Notes under the pieces: model-generated
Told to the model about the DNA's origin: nothing
The model's database searches: none
What the model saw: only the letters and a program-made list of their open reading frames with translations
Assembly: GCF_001418005.1 (NCBI RefSeq)
Contig: NZ_LIOL01000009.1
Span: 62,001 to 126,000, forward strand
DNA: 64,000 nt
Source of the DNA: Chelatococcus sambhunathii
Lineage (GTDB): Bacteria > Pseudomonadota > Alphaproteobacteria > Rhizobiales > Beijerinckiaceae
Direction: 5' to 3'
Translations under genes and position numbers: made by a program
Shown: positions 8,271 to 18,626 of the stretch, piece by piece
Layout: the number at the start of each line of letters is the position of its first letter
Numbering within the stretch: position 1 is the stretch's first letter

Positions 8271-9281
8271 ATGTCGGACAGGCAGTTCAAGGCCGTCAGG
8301 ATCGAGCGCGGCGCGCGCGGATGGGGCGGGCCCCTCGTCATTCAGCCCACGGCGGAGCGTGACAAGGTCGTCGCCGTCACCGGCGGCGGCATCCCGGAGG
8401 TCGCCCGGCGCATCGCCGAATTGACCGGCGCGACGGCGATCGACGGTTTCACCGCGCCGCCCCTCGAAAGCGAGATCGCCGTCGTCGTGGTCGATTGCGG
8501 CGGCACCGCCCGCTGCGGCGTCTATCCGCGCAAGCGCATCCCGACGGTGAACCTCACGCCCGTCGGCCAGTCGGGGCCGCTCGCCCAGTTCATCACCGAG
8601 GACATCTATGTCTCCGGCGTGACGGTGGATTCGATCCGCCTCGCCGACGGCAGCGAGGCGGCCGCGCCGGCCGCCGCAGGGGCGCCGCCGGCGGGCGCCA
8701 ACCCCTTCGCCGCGCCGGCCGGGGCGGCCATGCCGGCGGCGGAATCGGGCGGCCTCGTCGGCTTCATCACCGGCATCGGCCGCTCGATGGGCCATGTCGT
8801 CGGCGTCCTGTTCAACAGCGGCCGGCGCTCGATCGACCAGGTCATCCGCAACGTCCTGCCGTTCATGGCCTTCGTGACGATGCTCATCGGCGTCATCAAC
8901 GCCACGGGCATCGGCAACTGGCTGGCGCACCTGCTCGAGCCGCTGGCGGGCAACATCTTCGGCCTCCTGGTGCTCTCGGCCATCTGCGGCCTGCCGTTCC
9001 TGTCGCCGGTGCTCGGGCCGGGCGCGGTCATCGCCCAGGTCATCGGCGCGGCCATCATCGGCCCGGCCATCGGCAACGGCACCATTCCGCCCGCCATGGC
9101 CCTGCCGGCGCTGTTTGCCTACAACACCCAGGTCGGCTGCGACTTCGTGCCCGTGGGCCTCGCGCTCGGCGAGGCAAAACCCGAAACCATCAAGATCGGC
9201 GTGCCGGCGGTTCTCCTGAGCCGCCAGATCATGGGGCCCGTTTCCGTGGTCATCGCCTGGCTCGCCAGCTTCGCGCTCTGA
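8271..9281 (+). CDS. srlE: PTS glucitol/sorbitol transporter subunit IIB-IIC
   Basis: A 336-residue IIBC subunit. The cytoplasmic IIB domain (about residues 1-120) has VVVVDCGGTARCGVYPRKRI; C82, in the TARCGVYP context, is the likely phosphocysteine. An Ala/Pro-rich linker (about 130-160) leads to the membrane IIC domain, with MLIGVINATGIGNWLAHLLE and GLPFLSPVLGPGAVIAQVIG. It has an AAGGAG ribosome site. Family, order and spacing match the enterobacterial srlA-srlE-srlB arrangement. The true substrate may be an alditol other than glucitol, because no sorbitol-6-phosphate dehydrogenase gene is nearby. Confidence 0.93.
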   Translation: MSDRQFKAVRIERGARGWGGPLVIQPTAERDKVVAVTGGGIPEVARRIAELTGATAIDGFTAPPLESEIAVVVVDCGGTARCGVYPRKRIPTVNLTPVGQSGPLAQFITEDIYVSGVTVDSIRLADGSEAAAPAAAGAPPAGANPFAAPAGAAMPAAESGGLVGFITGIGRSMGHVVGVLFNSGRRSIDQVIRNVLPFMAFVTMLIGVINATGIGNWLAHLLEPLAGNIFGLLVLSAICGLPFLSPVLGPGAVIAQVIGAAIIGPAIGNGTIPPAMALPALFAYNTQVGCDFVPVGLALGEAKPETIKIGVPAVLLSRQIMGPVSVVIAWLASFAL

Positions 9282-9299
9282 AGAAAAAGGAGATCCGCC

Positions 9300-9683
9300 A
9301 TGACGCAGCTCTATCGCACGGTGATCACGACGATCGGGCCCGATGTGGCGGATCTCGCCGAAGGGGGCGTCGTCATCCTCTTCGCCGAGGGGGCGCCGCC
9401 GGAGCTCGCGGAAGTCGCCGTGCTGCACCGGGCTGAGGGGGAGGCCGGCGCCGCCCCCGCTCCGGGCGACGTGCTGCGCATCGGCGGGCGGGACTTTGCC
9501 ATCACCGCCATCGGCGAGACGGCGTGGAGGAAGGTGGCCGACATGGGCCATGTCGTCTTCAACTTTTCGGGCGTCGCGAGCCCCGACCGTCCGGGCGAGA
9601 TCTGTCTCGAGGAGACGAAAGGGGCGGCCGTGCTGCCGCTGCTCGTTCCCGGGGCTGCCATCGAAATCCTGGCGAGGACGTGA
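9300..9683 (+). CDS. srlB: PTS glucitol/sorbitol transporter subunit IIA
   Basis: A 127-residue soluble IIA of the glucitol family, which passes phosphate from HPr to the IIB domain of SrlE. H43 in VLHRAEG is the best candidate phosphohistidine. The segment VADMGHVVFNFSGVASPDRPG is conserved in GutB/SrlB. The gene starts 18 bp after srlE behind an AAAAAGGAG ribosome site and ends 3 bp before the HPr-EI gene. Confidence 0.92.
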   Translation: MTQLYRTVITTIGPDVADLAEGGVVILFAEGAPPELAEVAVLHRAEGEAGAAPAPGDVLRIGGRDFAITAIGETAWRKVADMGHVVFNFSGVASPDRPGEICLEETKGAAVLPLLVPGAAIEILART

Positions 9684-9686
9684 ACG

Positions 9687-11669
<1,983 letters not shown>

Positions 11670-11724
11670 TCGGATCGGGCGCTGAGGCGCCCGGCTTCAA
11701 AGGGCTCTTCCCCTGACTGGAATG

Positions 11725-11756
11725 CCCGCCGGAAAGCTTCCGGCGGGTTCTTTTTT
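11725..11756 (+). terminator. Rho-independent terminator of the glucitol-type PTS operon
   Basis: A perfect 10-bp stem CCCGCCGGAA / TTCCGGCGGG with a 3-nt AGC loop is followed by TTCTTTTTT. It begins 56 bp after the HPr-EI stop codon. Confidence 0.92.
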
Positions 11757-12005
11757 GTCGTTCCCCTCCCCCTTGCCGGGAGGGGCGGGGGGAACAAGTC
11801 GTGCGCGTTCGAGCAGTGTGTACGAGCAGTGTGTATTCGAGCCGGTGCAGTTGGCTCGGCTTGATCCTTCCCCTTGAGGGGAGGGTGGATCGCGCAGAAG
11901 GCGCGAGACGGGCGGGGTCAAGGCCAGGAACGGCGCTGGTCATGTTCGCCGCGTGGCCCCCTCCGTCGCCACTGCGTGGCGCCACCTCCCCCGCGGGGGA
12001 GGATC
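11757..12005. repeat. Cluster of mosaic palindromic intergenic repeats
   Basis: The 388-bp gap between the HPr-EI gene and gatB contains, in order, CCCTCCCCCTTGCCGGGAGG at 11765-11784, a 13-bp direct repeat CGAGCAGTGTGTA present twice (about 11814-11839), CTTCCCCTTGAGGGGAGG near 11868, and CACTGCGTGGCGCCACCTCC then CCCGCGGGGGAGGAT near 11970-12003. These look like miniature interspersed palindromes of the kind common in rhizobial genomes. No coding sequence is supported here. Confidence 0.65.
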
Positions 12006-12057
12006 AACGCGCACACCAGCTCAAAGCCATCATGCTTTGATCGCGACCCCTTTCCCT

Positions 12058-12345
12058 TCACCCCCGCAGCGCCGCCTCGATCTTGTCGAGCACCTCGGCC
12101 TTGCCGATGCCGGTGAGGAAGGCGAGCGTGGTGATGACCGGCTTGTCGAGGTCTGGCGGCACCGGTGTCGTCGAGACGACGAGATCGACGTCGTCGATCA
12201 GGCCCGGCACCTCGGTTGCCTTGCACTGGCGGATGTCGACCGCGATGCCGCGCTCGCGCATCTCCTCCTCGATGGCATTGGCAACGACGGTCGACGTCGC
12301 GACGGCCGTGCCGCAGGCGACGAGGACGACTTTGGTCCTTGGCAT
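12058..12345 (-). CDS. gatB: PTS galactitol-type transporter subunit IIB
   Basis: A 95-residue IIB phosphocarrier. The phosphocysteine is C11 in VVLVACGTAVATSTVVANAI, the conserved P-loop of galactitol-type IIB domains. The remainder (VDLVVSTTPVPPDLDKPVI) matches the family, and the length is typical of GatB. It has a GGGAGGA ribosome site. It is the last gene of gatC-gatA-gatB, 80 bp after gatA. Confidence 0.9.
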   Translation of the reverse strand: MPRTKVVLVACGTAVATSTVVANAIEEEMRERGIAVDIRQCKATEVPGLIDDVDLVVSTTPVPPDLDKPVITTLAFLTGIGKAEVLDKIEAALRG

Positions 12346-12425
12346 TCTTCTTCCTCCCGTTCCTGTAAGGCGATGCTCGTCGCCGGGGGCGGCAAAGGCA
12401 AGGCGGACCTTTCCGCGCCCCCGCG

Positions 12426-12890
12426 TCAGGCTCCCAGCACTGCATAGATTTCGTCCGGTGACGTCGCGGCGGCGAGCGCCGCGAGCGCTCCTGGCCGCTG
12501 GATGAGCTCCGCGACCTCGCGCAGCATGTCGATCTGCGCGTCCTTGTTGTCGAGCGCCAGCATCATCACGACGCCGACGGGGATCTCCTCGTCCGGATCG
12601 TCCATGCTGCCGAAGCCAACGGGCCGCGCGAGGGTTGCAAGCGCAAGCGACGGCTTCACCACGTGCTCCGGGTCCGTATGTGGCACGGCGACGTTGAGGG
12701 CGCCGCCGAGCGGCAGGCCGGTTGGCATGCTTGCCTCGCGTGCGAGGACGGCGCCGACGAAGCTCGGCCGCACGCGGCCGAGGGCGGCAAGGCGCCCGGC
12801 GAGCAGGTCGATGACGTCACGGTTCGATGTAGCCTCGACCCCGAGGCAGATTGCCTCGGGGTCGAGATACCGGGAAATGCTGTCGTGCAT
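12426..12890 (-). CDS. gatA: PTS galactitol-type transporter subunit IIA
   Basis: A 154-residue IIA of the fructose/mannitol/galactitol fold. The phosphohistidine lies in LGGALNVAVPHTDPEHV (near residue 69), with FVGAVLAREASMPTGLPLGG before it. It receives phosphate from HPr, presumably the HPr-EI fusion nearby, and gives it to GatB. The gene starts 9 bp after gatC with GAGG as ribosome site. A 15-bp perfect hairpin lies within codons 9-19. Confidence 0.9.
   Translation of the reverse strand: MHDSISRYLDPEAICLGVEATSNRDVIDLLAGRLAALGRVRPSFVGAVLAREASMPTGLPLGGALNVAVPHTDPEHVVKPSLALATLARPVGFGSMDDPDEEIPVGVVMMLALDNKDAQIDMLREVAELIQRPGALAALAAATSPDEIYAVLGA
12834..12866 (-). promoter_or_regulatory. Perfect hairpin inside the 5' end of gatA
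   Basis: CTCGACCCCGAGGCA (12834-12848) and TGCCTCGGGGTCGAG (12852-12866) are exact reverse complements separated by three bases. In the gatA mRNA this forms a 15-bp stem starting 24 nt into the coding region. It could slow ribosomes, or set the RNA level of gatA-gatB relative to gatC. Confidence 0.6.
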
Positions 12891-12899
12891 GGGGCCTCG

Positions 12900-14330
12900 T
12901 CACTCCGCGGGCGTGGCGGCGGGGGCTTTCGCTGGTGCCGGCGCGGGGTCGTCGCTGCCAGCGAGCCGCTCCCAGGCGGCCGGCCGGCGGTGGAAGGCGA
13001 TGAAGCAAAGGGCGATCACCGCAAGGAGGGCGAGGAGGCCGACGATGCCCAGCCCCGCCACTGCTTCGACCACCACATAGGACACCCACAGGAAGCCGTC
13101 GACGATGCTGGTGATCTGCGTCGTGCCCTCCGGCAGCGCGAAACCGGCGGCGACCGCGGCACTGGTGAAGAGCGGCGCGAGCCCCGTCGCCACGTAGAAG
13201 CCGACCGCGAGCGTGATGGTGCCGATGATCACCATGCGCAGCACGTTGCCGCCGACGACCGGCGCGGCCATGGCGACGAGGAAGGGAATGACCGCGAGAT
13301 CGGCGAAGAGGATGACGCGGTTGCCGGGCAGGATGATCGACAGGACGATGGCGATCGGCACCAGGATGAGAGCGCTCGAGATGGCTGCCGGGTGGCCGAT
13401 GAGGATGGCCGAATCGAGCCCGACGAGGATCTCCCGGTCGCCGGCGCGCTTCTGGACGAAAGTCCGCGCCGCCTCGGAGACGGGGATGAGCCCCTCCATC
13501 AGGATCTTCACCATGCGCGGCAGCAGGAACATGACCGCGGCGAGGTTCATGCCGGTCTGGAGCACCTTGCTGACCACCGTCGAGGCGTCGCCGGCGTCGT
13601 AATAGCCGATGGCGCCGAGCACGAGGCCGATGGCGAGGCCGAGGATGACGGGCTCGCCGAAGACGCCGAGCTTCTTCTGGATGACGTCGGTGTCGAGGTT
13701 GATCGCGTTGAGGCCGGGGATGCGGTCGATCACCCAGTTGACGGCGATGGCGATGGGCAGGATCTGCGCCGAGGCGAGATGCGGCACCGATACGCCGGGG
13801 ATGCCGTAGAAGCGCTGCACGGCCTTGGCCGTCCAGTCGGCGAAGAGGAGGGCAAGCGCCGCCATCAGCGCCGCCGCGACGAGGCCGTAGAAGAGGCTGC
13901 CGGTGGCCGCGACGACGAGCGAGCCGATGAAGGCGAAGTGCCAGAAGTTCCACACGTCAACATTGAGCGTGCGCGTCATCCGCGTCATCAGCAGCAGCAC
14001 GTTGACGGCGATGCCGATGGGGATCACCCACAGCCCGACCGAGGAGCCGAAGGCAATCGCCGCCGCGGACGGCCAGCCGACGTCCACCACGTCGCGCGTG
14101 ATCCCGGTGTTCTTCACGATCGCCTGCGCCACGTCGCTGAGGCTCGTGAACATCAGGCCGATGACGAGGTTGATGCCGATGAAGGCGACGCCGATGGTCA
14201 CGCCCGCGCGGAAGGCGCGGCCGGGCTTCGCGCCCAGCACGACGGCGATGATGAAGATGACGATGGGGAGCAGAACGGTCGCTCCCAGGGAATCGACGAC
14301 GGTCTTGAGACCGCTCAGCAGCCCATCCAT
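12900..14330 (-). CDS. gatC: PTS galactitol-type transporter subunit IIC
   Basis: A 476-residue polytopic membrane protein with about 10-12 hydrophobic segments. It contains the GatC-family stretches FIAVVLGAKPGRAFRAGVTI-like near residue 30, KNTGITRDVVDVGWPSAAAI, and GDREILVGLDSAILIGHPAA. It forms the membrane channel and sugar-binding site with GatA and GatB. The C-terminus has an Ala/Pro-rich cytoplasmic tail. GatC-family PTS accept galactitol, and in other bacteria pentitols such as arabitol. No galactitol-1-phosphate dehydrogenase or tagatose-bisphosphate aldolase gene is in the window. Confidence 0.92.
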   Translation of the reverse strand: MDGLLSGLKTVVDSLGATVLLPIVIFIIAVVLGAKPGRAFRAGVTIGVAFIGINLVIGLMFTSLSDVAQAIVKNTGITRDVVDVGWPSAAAIAFGSSVGLWVIPIGIAVNVLLLMTRMTRTLNVDVWNFWHFAFIGSLVVAATGSLFYGLVAAALMAALALLFADWTAKAVQRFYGIPGVSVPHLASAQILPIAIAVNWVIDRIPGLNAINLDTDVIQKKLGVFGEPVILGLAIGLVLGAIGYYDAGDASTVVSKVLQTGMNLAAVMFLLPRMVKILMEGLIPVSEAARTFVQKRAGDREILVGLDSAILIGHPAAISSALILVPIAIVLSIILPGNRVILFADLAVIPFLVAMAAPVVGGNVLRMVIIGTITLAVGFYVATGLAPLFTSAAVAAGFALPEGTTQITSIVDGFLWVSYVVVEAVAGLGIVGLLALLAVIALCFIAFHRRPAAWERLAGSDDPAPAPAKAPAATPAE

Positions 14331-14540
14331 GACCTTTCCTCCGGCGGCGCCGTCGTTCCGCCGTCGCGGCGGGCGCCGTTGTTATGGCGTTGTCCTCGCG
14401 CGGGCGCCTGGGGCGGCCCGCGTCCTTGGTCCCATCCGGCAGCGGGCGGAGGCCTCGACAGCCCCTCTCGTGTATCCGGAGCCGGCTTCCCTGCAGCGCT
14501 TCGGCGGCCTCCGGTGATATTGAGCTGTCGGCGAAGAGCT

Positions 14541-14627
14541 GAACAATCGTGCGCAGAATGCACACAAGTTCATGATGTCAGTCTTTTTGCCTATCGTCAA
14601 TTCGTGCGATCTGTGCACGATCGTGCA
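14541..14627. promoter_or_regulatory. Operators in the divergent gatC / SorC promoter region
   Basis: The 312-bp gap between gatC and the second SorC gene holds no gene. It contains a perfect 14-bp palindrome TGCACGATCGTGCA at 14614-14627, just upstream of the SorC ribosome site, and a related looser site ATCGTGCGCAGAATGCAC at about 14546-14563. The repeated ATCGTGC core suggests two binding sites for the adjacent regulator, covering both promoters. Confidence 0.6.
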
Positions 14628-14642
14628 GAAAAGGGAGGAGCG

Positions 14643-15638
14643 ATGAGCGAGGCGGGGCGGGGCGATCAGGACCTCATGGTGCGTGCGGCGTGGCTTTACT
14701 ACGTCCACGGCAAGGGCCAGGAGGAGGTGGCGCGCGACCTCAAGATCTCGCGCTTCAAGGTCACGCGCATGCTCGCCCAGGCGCGCGAGGCCGGCATCGT
14801 CAAGATCTCGATCCAGCACGAGACGAGCGAGACGCTCGCCCTGGCCGACTGGCTCGCCGCCCGCTACGGCCTTGCCGAATGCATCCTGACGCCGCCCTTC
14901 GACGAGCAGACGGGAAGCCTCGACGACGAGACGGCGGACCGGCTGGCGCGGCGCGGCGTCGGCCTGGCCGGCGCCAACTACCTGACGCGGCGGCTCCTCG
15001 GCACGCCGCGGCTCACCATCGGCGTCGGCTGCGGCCGTACCATGACGGCCGTGGTCGATGCGTTCACCGCCTTCCCCAAGCAGAACGTGCGCTTCGTCTC
15101 CGTCATCGGCTCGCTGACACGCGACGTGTCGCTCAACAATTTCGAGGTCGTGCGCCTCGCCGAGGCCTGCAGCGGCGAGGGCTTTTTCCTGCCCGCACCC
15201 CTCGTCGTCGACGAGGCGGGCGATGTTGATGCCGTGCTGCGCCAGCGCCCGGTGCAGGCGTCGCTCGCTTTGGCACGCGAGGCCGATTTTCACCTGATGA
15301 GCTTCGGCGACTGCTCGCCCGAGGCCTTCCTTTTCCGCCACGGGCTGCTCTCGCCGGGCGACCTCGCCGAACTGCGCGCCGCCGGGGCCGTCTGCGAGCT
15401 CGCCGGCAAGTTCTTCGACCGCGAGGGCCGGCTGGTGGAGTGCGGCGTGAACGCCCGCACCATCGGCATCGCGCTGGAGGATCTGCGGCGTACCGAGGTC
15501 GTGATGCTCGCGGCTGGACGCTCCAAGGCCGATGCGTTGCAGGCCGTGCTGAAGACGGGCGTCGTCAACCGCCTCATCATCGACGGCGAGCTCGCCGGCC
15601 GGCTCGTCGCCGCGATGCCGCTGCGGGAGAGGCGTTAG
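14643..15638 (+). CDS. SorC/DeoR-family transcriptional regulator of the gat-type operon
   Basis: A 331-residue SorC-family regulator starting at ATG 14643 behind GGGAGGAG. The N-terminal HTH (VRAAWLYYVHGKGQEEVARD, then LKISRFKVTRMLAQAREAGIV) resembles that of the regulator at 5833. The sensor domain has TIGVGCGRTMTAVVDAF and VRFVSVIGSLTRD. It is divergent from gatC, which is the usual arrangement for a local regulator. The effector is probably the phosphorylated polyol made by the PTS. Confidence 0.9.
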   Translation: MSEAGRGDQDLMVRAAWLYYVHGKGQEEVARDLKISRFKVTRMLAQAREAGIVKISIQHETSETLALADWLAARYGLAECILTPPFDEQTGSLDDETADRLARRGVGLAGANYLTRRLLGTPRLTIGVGCGRTMTAVVDAFTAFPKQNVRFVSVIGSLTRDVSLNNFEVVRLAEACSGEGFFLPAPLVVDEAGDVDAVLRQRPVQASLALAREADFHLMSFGDCSPEAFLFRHGLLSPGDLAELRAAGAVCELAGKFFDREGRLVECGVNARTIGIALEDLRRTEVVMLAAGRSKADALQAVLKTGVVNRLIIDGELAGRLVAAMPLRERR

Positions 15639-15702
15639 GAAACGACGGCGCCATCAGTTCCCCATCCACGCCGGGCGCTTGTGTTTGGAAACGCGAAAAC
15701 GG

Positions 15703-15731
15703 GGCGCCCGCTCGCGATCCACGCGGGCGCC
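15703..15731. terminator. Terminator-like hairpin after the second SorC gene
   Basis: GGCGCCCGC (15703-15711) and GCGGGCGCC (15723-15731) form a perfect 9-bp stem with an 11-nt loop. There is no T-run, so termination efficiency is uncertain. DNA downstream to 15846 is strikingly AT-rich for this genome. Confidence 0.5.
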
Positions 15732-15846
15732 AGTATATTGCAGTAATTCTTGTAATATATTTGGATTTGGTTTTGCGGCAATGTATAATGGCGGTTTCTT
15801 TTGAAAATTCGATTGTTTCTATATTTATTGCAGTAAGAGGTGGGAT

Positions 15847-17466
15847 ATGTCGCTCCCGGTCAGTTATCGGAATGGGCATCTAGAGAGATACGTTCAGCCG
15901 CTTCCGAAGAATCCGGCGAGTATTCTGTTCGATCGCAATGCGCCGCCTTCGGCTTCCGCCGCGCGGGATGCTGCGCGCACCCTTGGCAGTTCCGATGCAA
16001 GGCTCAAGCCGAGATCGCAGGTCTCGGTGGAGAACGGCTACGAACATCCGAAAACCTGGGGGGCTGGTGAGCTTATCGAGGATTACTTCGCCAAGGTGTG
16101 GAAATACAGTCCCGTCATGATGTTCCTGAATATTCTCGAGGGCAAGGGGCTGCTTGATCCTCGCAGCAAGATCGGGAAGGTGAACCAGCTTTTCGACAGG
16201 GATTTCGATGATGTGAAGCGTCGGACGGTCGAGGCCGTGATGACGCTGTACCGGGATTCGCTGCAGCAGCTGCCGGATGGCGATCCCGTCAAGAACGCCT
16301 TCGCCGGAAAGGCGGATATCGGAGAGAGGCGTCTTCAACTCGCGGCCACCTACCGCAAGGTGGTTGGCGGGCCCTGGGACGGGCAGGTTTCGGGGCTCGA
16401 GTTCTATGTAAAGCCCAGACACAATCCGGCCCCCGGGCTGAAGGTCGGCGGCGAGATCGATGCGATCGAAGAGGCGGAGCGACAGCATGCCTACAAGCGA
16501 TATACGTTCAGCTTCTCGACCGGGGCGCTGCGCCGGTTGAGCCGGGACGGCATGAACGGCCCGGATGCCGCGGACAGCATCATGGTCGGCCATCCGGCTC
16601 GGGAAAGCCTGAAATTCCTGTCGATCAGCGGTGACCTTGCCCAGCCCGGGAAGATCCCGGAAAAGGTCTTCGAACTGAAAGACATCGATTCGGCGCTGGC
16701 GAATATTCTGAATGCTTATGTGGAGACGTTCCGCGAGCCGCTTCGCGAGGCGAGCCCGGCGGAGATCATCGTTGGCGTTCTCGGCGGTATGGTCAACAAT
16801 CTCGCTCCCTTCATCGGCGCGGTGGAAGCGCTCACGGAGGGCGACCTCAAGGGCTTCGCCACCGAGCTGGGCATCGACCTCGCCATGATGGCGACGCCCG
16901 GAGGGCGGCAACTCGCCTCCCTCCTGAAGCGTGGCTGGAAGCTGGACGATGTGGCGCGCACCCTTGCAAGAGGGGCGAAGGAGCATCTGCCGCCTCTCGT
17001 CGCAGACGTGATTGCGCCGATGTCCGCCCAGGATGTCGCCTACCGCAGCGGCGGCACGGGTTTCGGGCGCATTGCACAGTTCGGCTACAATCGCTCGCAG
17101 GATCTGAAGGCCTATTTGAACGGGCCCGCCGAACTGCAGGCAACGCGGGCGGCGAATTATGCAGACCGGGTCGAGCATCTCGTGCGTTATCTGAACGATC
17201 GTCCCTCCAGCCCGCCCCTATCCCGCGACGGCAATGGGAACCTGATGCCTGTCCAGCTCTTCGGCCATGCCTACAATCGGGCAGCCGCGGTGGATGCTGA
17301 CGAAGGGGTGGCGCCGCAGCCGATGCCGGATCGCCGGGAGAGTCCGCACGCGCCTGGCCCCGAGCGCGCTCGCTGGTCATCGCCGGGGCGGGTTTCGTCC
17401 TGGCAGCCGCACCAGCGCTCCGGCCGCTGGGAGAGGCTTCCATCCGCCGCTGGGAAGGCGCATTGA
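15847..17466 (+). CDS. Uncharacterised 539-residue protein (orphan)
   Basis: I do not recognise this protein. It starts at ATG 15847 behind AAGAGGTGGGAT. The N-terminus is polar, without a signal peptide. The central region (about 295-345) is hydrophobic and Gly-rich (EIIVGVLGGMVNNLAPFIGA, then LGIDLAMMATPGGRQLASLL), a pattern seen near the membrane-insertion segments of some large effector or toxin proteins. The C-terminal 60 residues are Pro/Arg/Ser-rich and look disordered. Upstream DNA (15730-15845) is AT-rich and the gene stands alone between a PTS regulator and a LacI regulator, which suggests acquisition by transfer. No secretion genes or immunity partner are adjacent. Confidence 0.75.
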   Translation: MSLPVSYRNGHLERYVQPLPKNPASILFDRNAPPSASAARDAARTLGSSDARLKPRSQVSVENGYEHPKTWGAGELIEDYFAKVWKYSPVMMFLNILEGKGLLDPRSKIGKVNQLFDRDFDDVKRRTVEAVMTLYRDSLQQLPDGDPVKNAFAGKADIGERRLQLAATYRKVVGGPWDGQVSGLEFYVKPRHNPAPGLKVGGEIDAIEEAERQHAYKRYTFSFSTGALRRLSRDGMNGPDAADSIMVGHPARESLKFLSISGDLAQPGKIPEKVFELKDIDSALANILNAYVETFREPLREASPAEIIVGVLGGMVNNLAPFIGAVEALTEGDLKGFATELGIDLAMMATPGGRQLASLLKRGWKLDDVARTLARGAKEHLPPLVADVIAPMSAQDVAYRSGGTGFGRIAQFGYNRSQDLKAYLNGPAELQATRAANYADRVEHLVRYLNDRPSSPPLSRDGNGNLMPVQLFGHAYNRAAAVDADEGVAPQPMPDRRESPHAPGPERARWSSPGRVSSWQPHQRSGRWERLPSAAGKAH

Positions 17467-17522
17467 GCCATTCATGCAGCTGCGGCGCGGACGGATCCGC
17501 TGGCCGGGCGCTCAAAGCGCCT

Positions 17523-18578
17523 TCAGCTTTCCGCAGCGGAGCGCGCAGCAGGTGACGGCGCCGGTGCACTGCCCCTTACTGTCCGGCGCCAGACCATGCG
17601 GGCCTCGAGCGCCACGGCTGCGGGTCGCCGTGTTGCCTCCTCCGGCGTCAGCCTTAGCCATGCGAAGGCTTCGCGAGCGATGTCGGACACCGGCTGGGCG
17701 AAGGTCGTCAGGCTGTAGGAGGACCAGCCCGCCTGCTCGATGTCGTCGAAGCCGGTGACGCACAGGTCCTCCGGCACGGCGAGTCCGAATTCGTGCCGCG
17801 CCGTGTCGAGGAAACCGCAGGCGATGAGGTCTGTCGCGCAGAAAACGGCGTCGGGCCTTTCAGGAGCAGTGAGGAGGCGTCGCGCCAGTTCGCGTCCGCT
17901 ATCGTAGATGCTCGGGCCGAAACGCTCCACGGTGACCGTCAGGCCGATGGTGCCGGCCGCCGCGAGGAAGCCGCGCTCGCGCGCCATCAGGCTCGGGGTG
18001 CCCGCCTCGGAATTGGCGAAGGCGAGGCGCCGGCAGCCGGCGCGCAGGAAGGCGATGAGCGCGCGCCGCGCCGCCTCGTCATCCTGGAGGTTGATGCGCA
18101 GTGGCCCTTCCTGATCGTCATCGCGGTTGATCAGCACGATGCGCTGGCCGTTCTCGAGGCACAGGCGCGTGATCGACTTGTCGGGCAGGCCCGACAAGAT
18201 GATCGAGGCATCGGCGCGATAGTGCAGGGCCTGCCTCAGGGCGGCGCCGACGCTCGCATCCGAGCGGTCGGTGTTGATGACCATGGCCACCTTGCCGGCA
18301 TCCTGCGCCGCCTGGGTCATGGCCTTCACAAGGCTTGCCCGGTAGGGCGTGCCCAGTTCCGAGCCGACAAGGCAGACGATGCCGCTCTCCTTGAGCGATA
18401 GCCCTCGGGCGAGATGGTTGACGTGGTAACCGAGCTCATTGGCCGCGTCCAGGACGCGGCGGCGCGTATCCTCGGAGACGCTCGCCCCGGGTGTGAAAGC
18501 GCGCGACACGGCGGAGCGCGACACGCCGGCACGTTCGGCCACCTCACGGGCACTGACGAACTTTCGGGGCGATGGCAT
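17523..18578 (-). CDS. LacI-family transcriptional regulator
   Basis: A 351-residue LacI/GalR repressor. I place the start at ATG 18578 (MPSPRKFVSAREVAERAGVS). The HTH SAREVAERAGVSRSAVSRAF and the hinge helix VNHLARGLSLKESGI are clear, followed by a periplasmic-binding-type sensor domain with LINRDDDQEGP and DAVFCATDLIACGFLD. It is divergent from the AfuABC-like operon, and two matching operator candidates lie between them. The effector is unknown; a sugar or sugar phosphate imported by that transporter is likely. Confidence 0.92.
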   Translation of the reverse strand: MPSPRKFVSAREVAERAGVSRSAVSRAFTPGASVSEDTRRRVLDAANELGYHVNHLARGLSLKESGIVCLVGSELGTPYRASLVKAMTQAAQDAGKVAMVINTDRSDASVGAALRQALHYRADASIILSGLPDKSITRLCLENGQRIVLINRDDDQEGPLRINLQDDEAARRALIAFLRAGCRRLAFANSEAGTPSLMARERGFLAAAGTIGLTVTVERFGPSIYDSGRELARRLLTAPERPDAVFCATDLIACGFLDTARHEFGLAVPEDLCVTGFDDIEQAGWSSYSLTTFAQPVSDIAREAFAWLRLTPEEATRRPAAVALEARMVWRRTVRGSAPAPSPAARSAAES

Positions 18579-18626
18579 GGCAGTCCTGCGGCCGTCGTCA
18601 GGGAACGCCTTTCGTATGCACCGCCG

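Noticed and set aside
12663-14642. Long plus-strand frame running into the second SorC gene, suggesting a huge fusion
   Set aside because: The part before 14643 is antisense to gatA and gatC and has no protein-like features. The SorC gene has its own ATG with GGGAGGAG.
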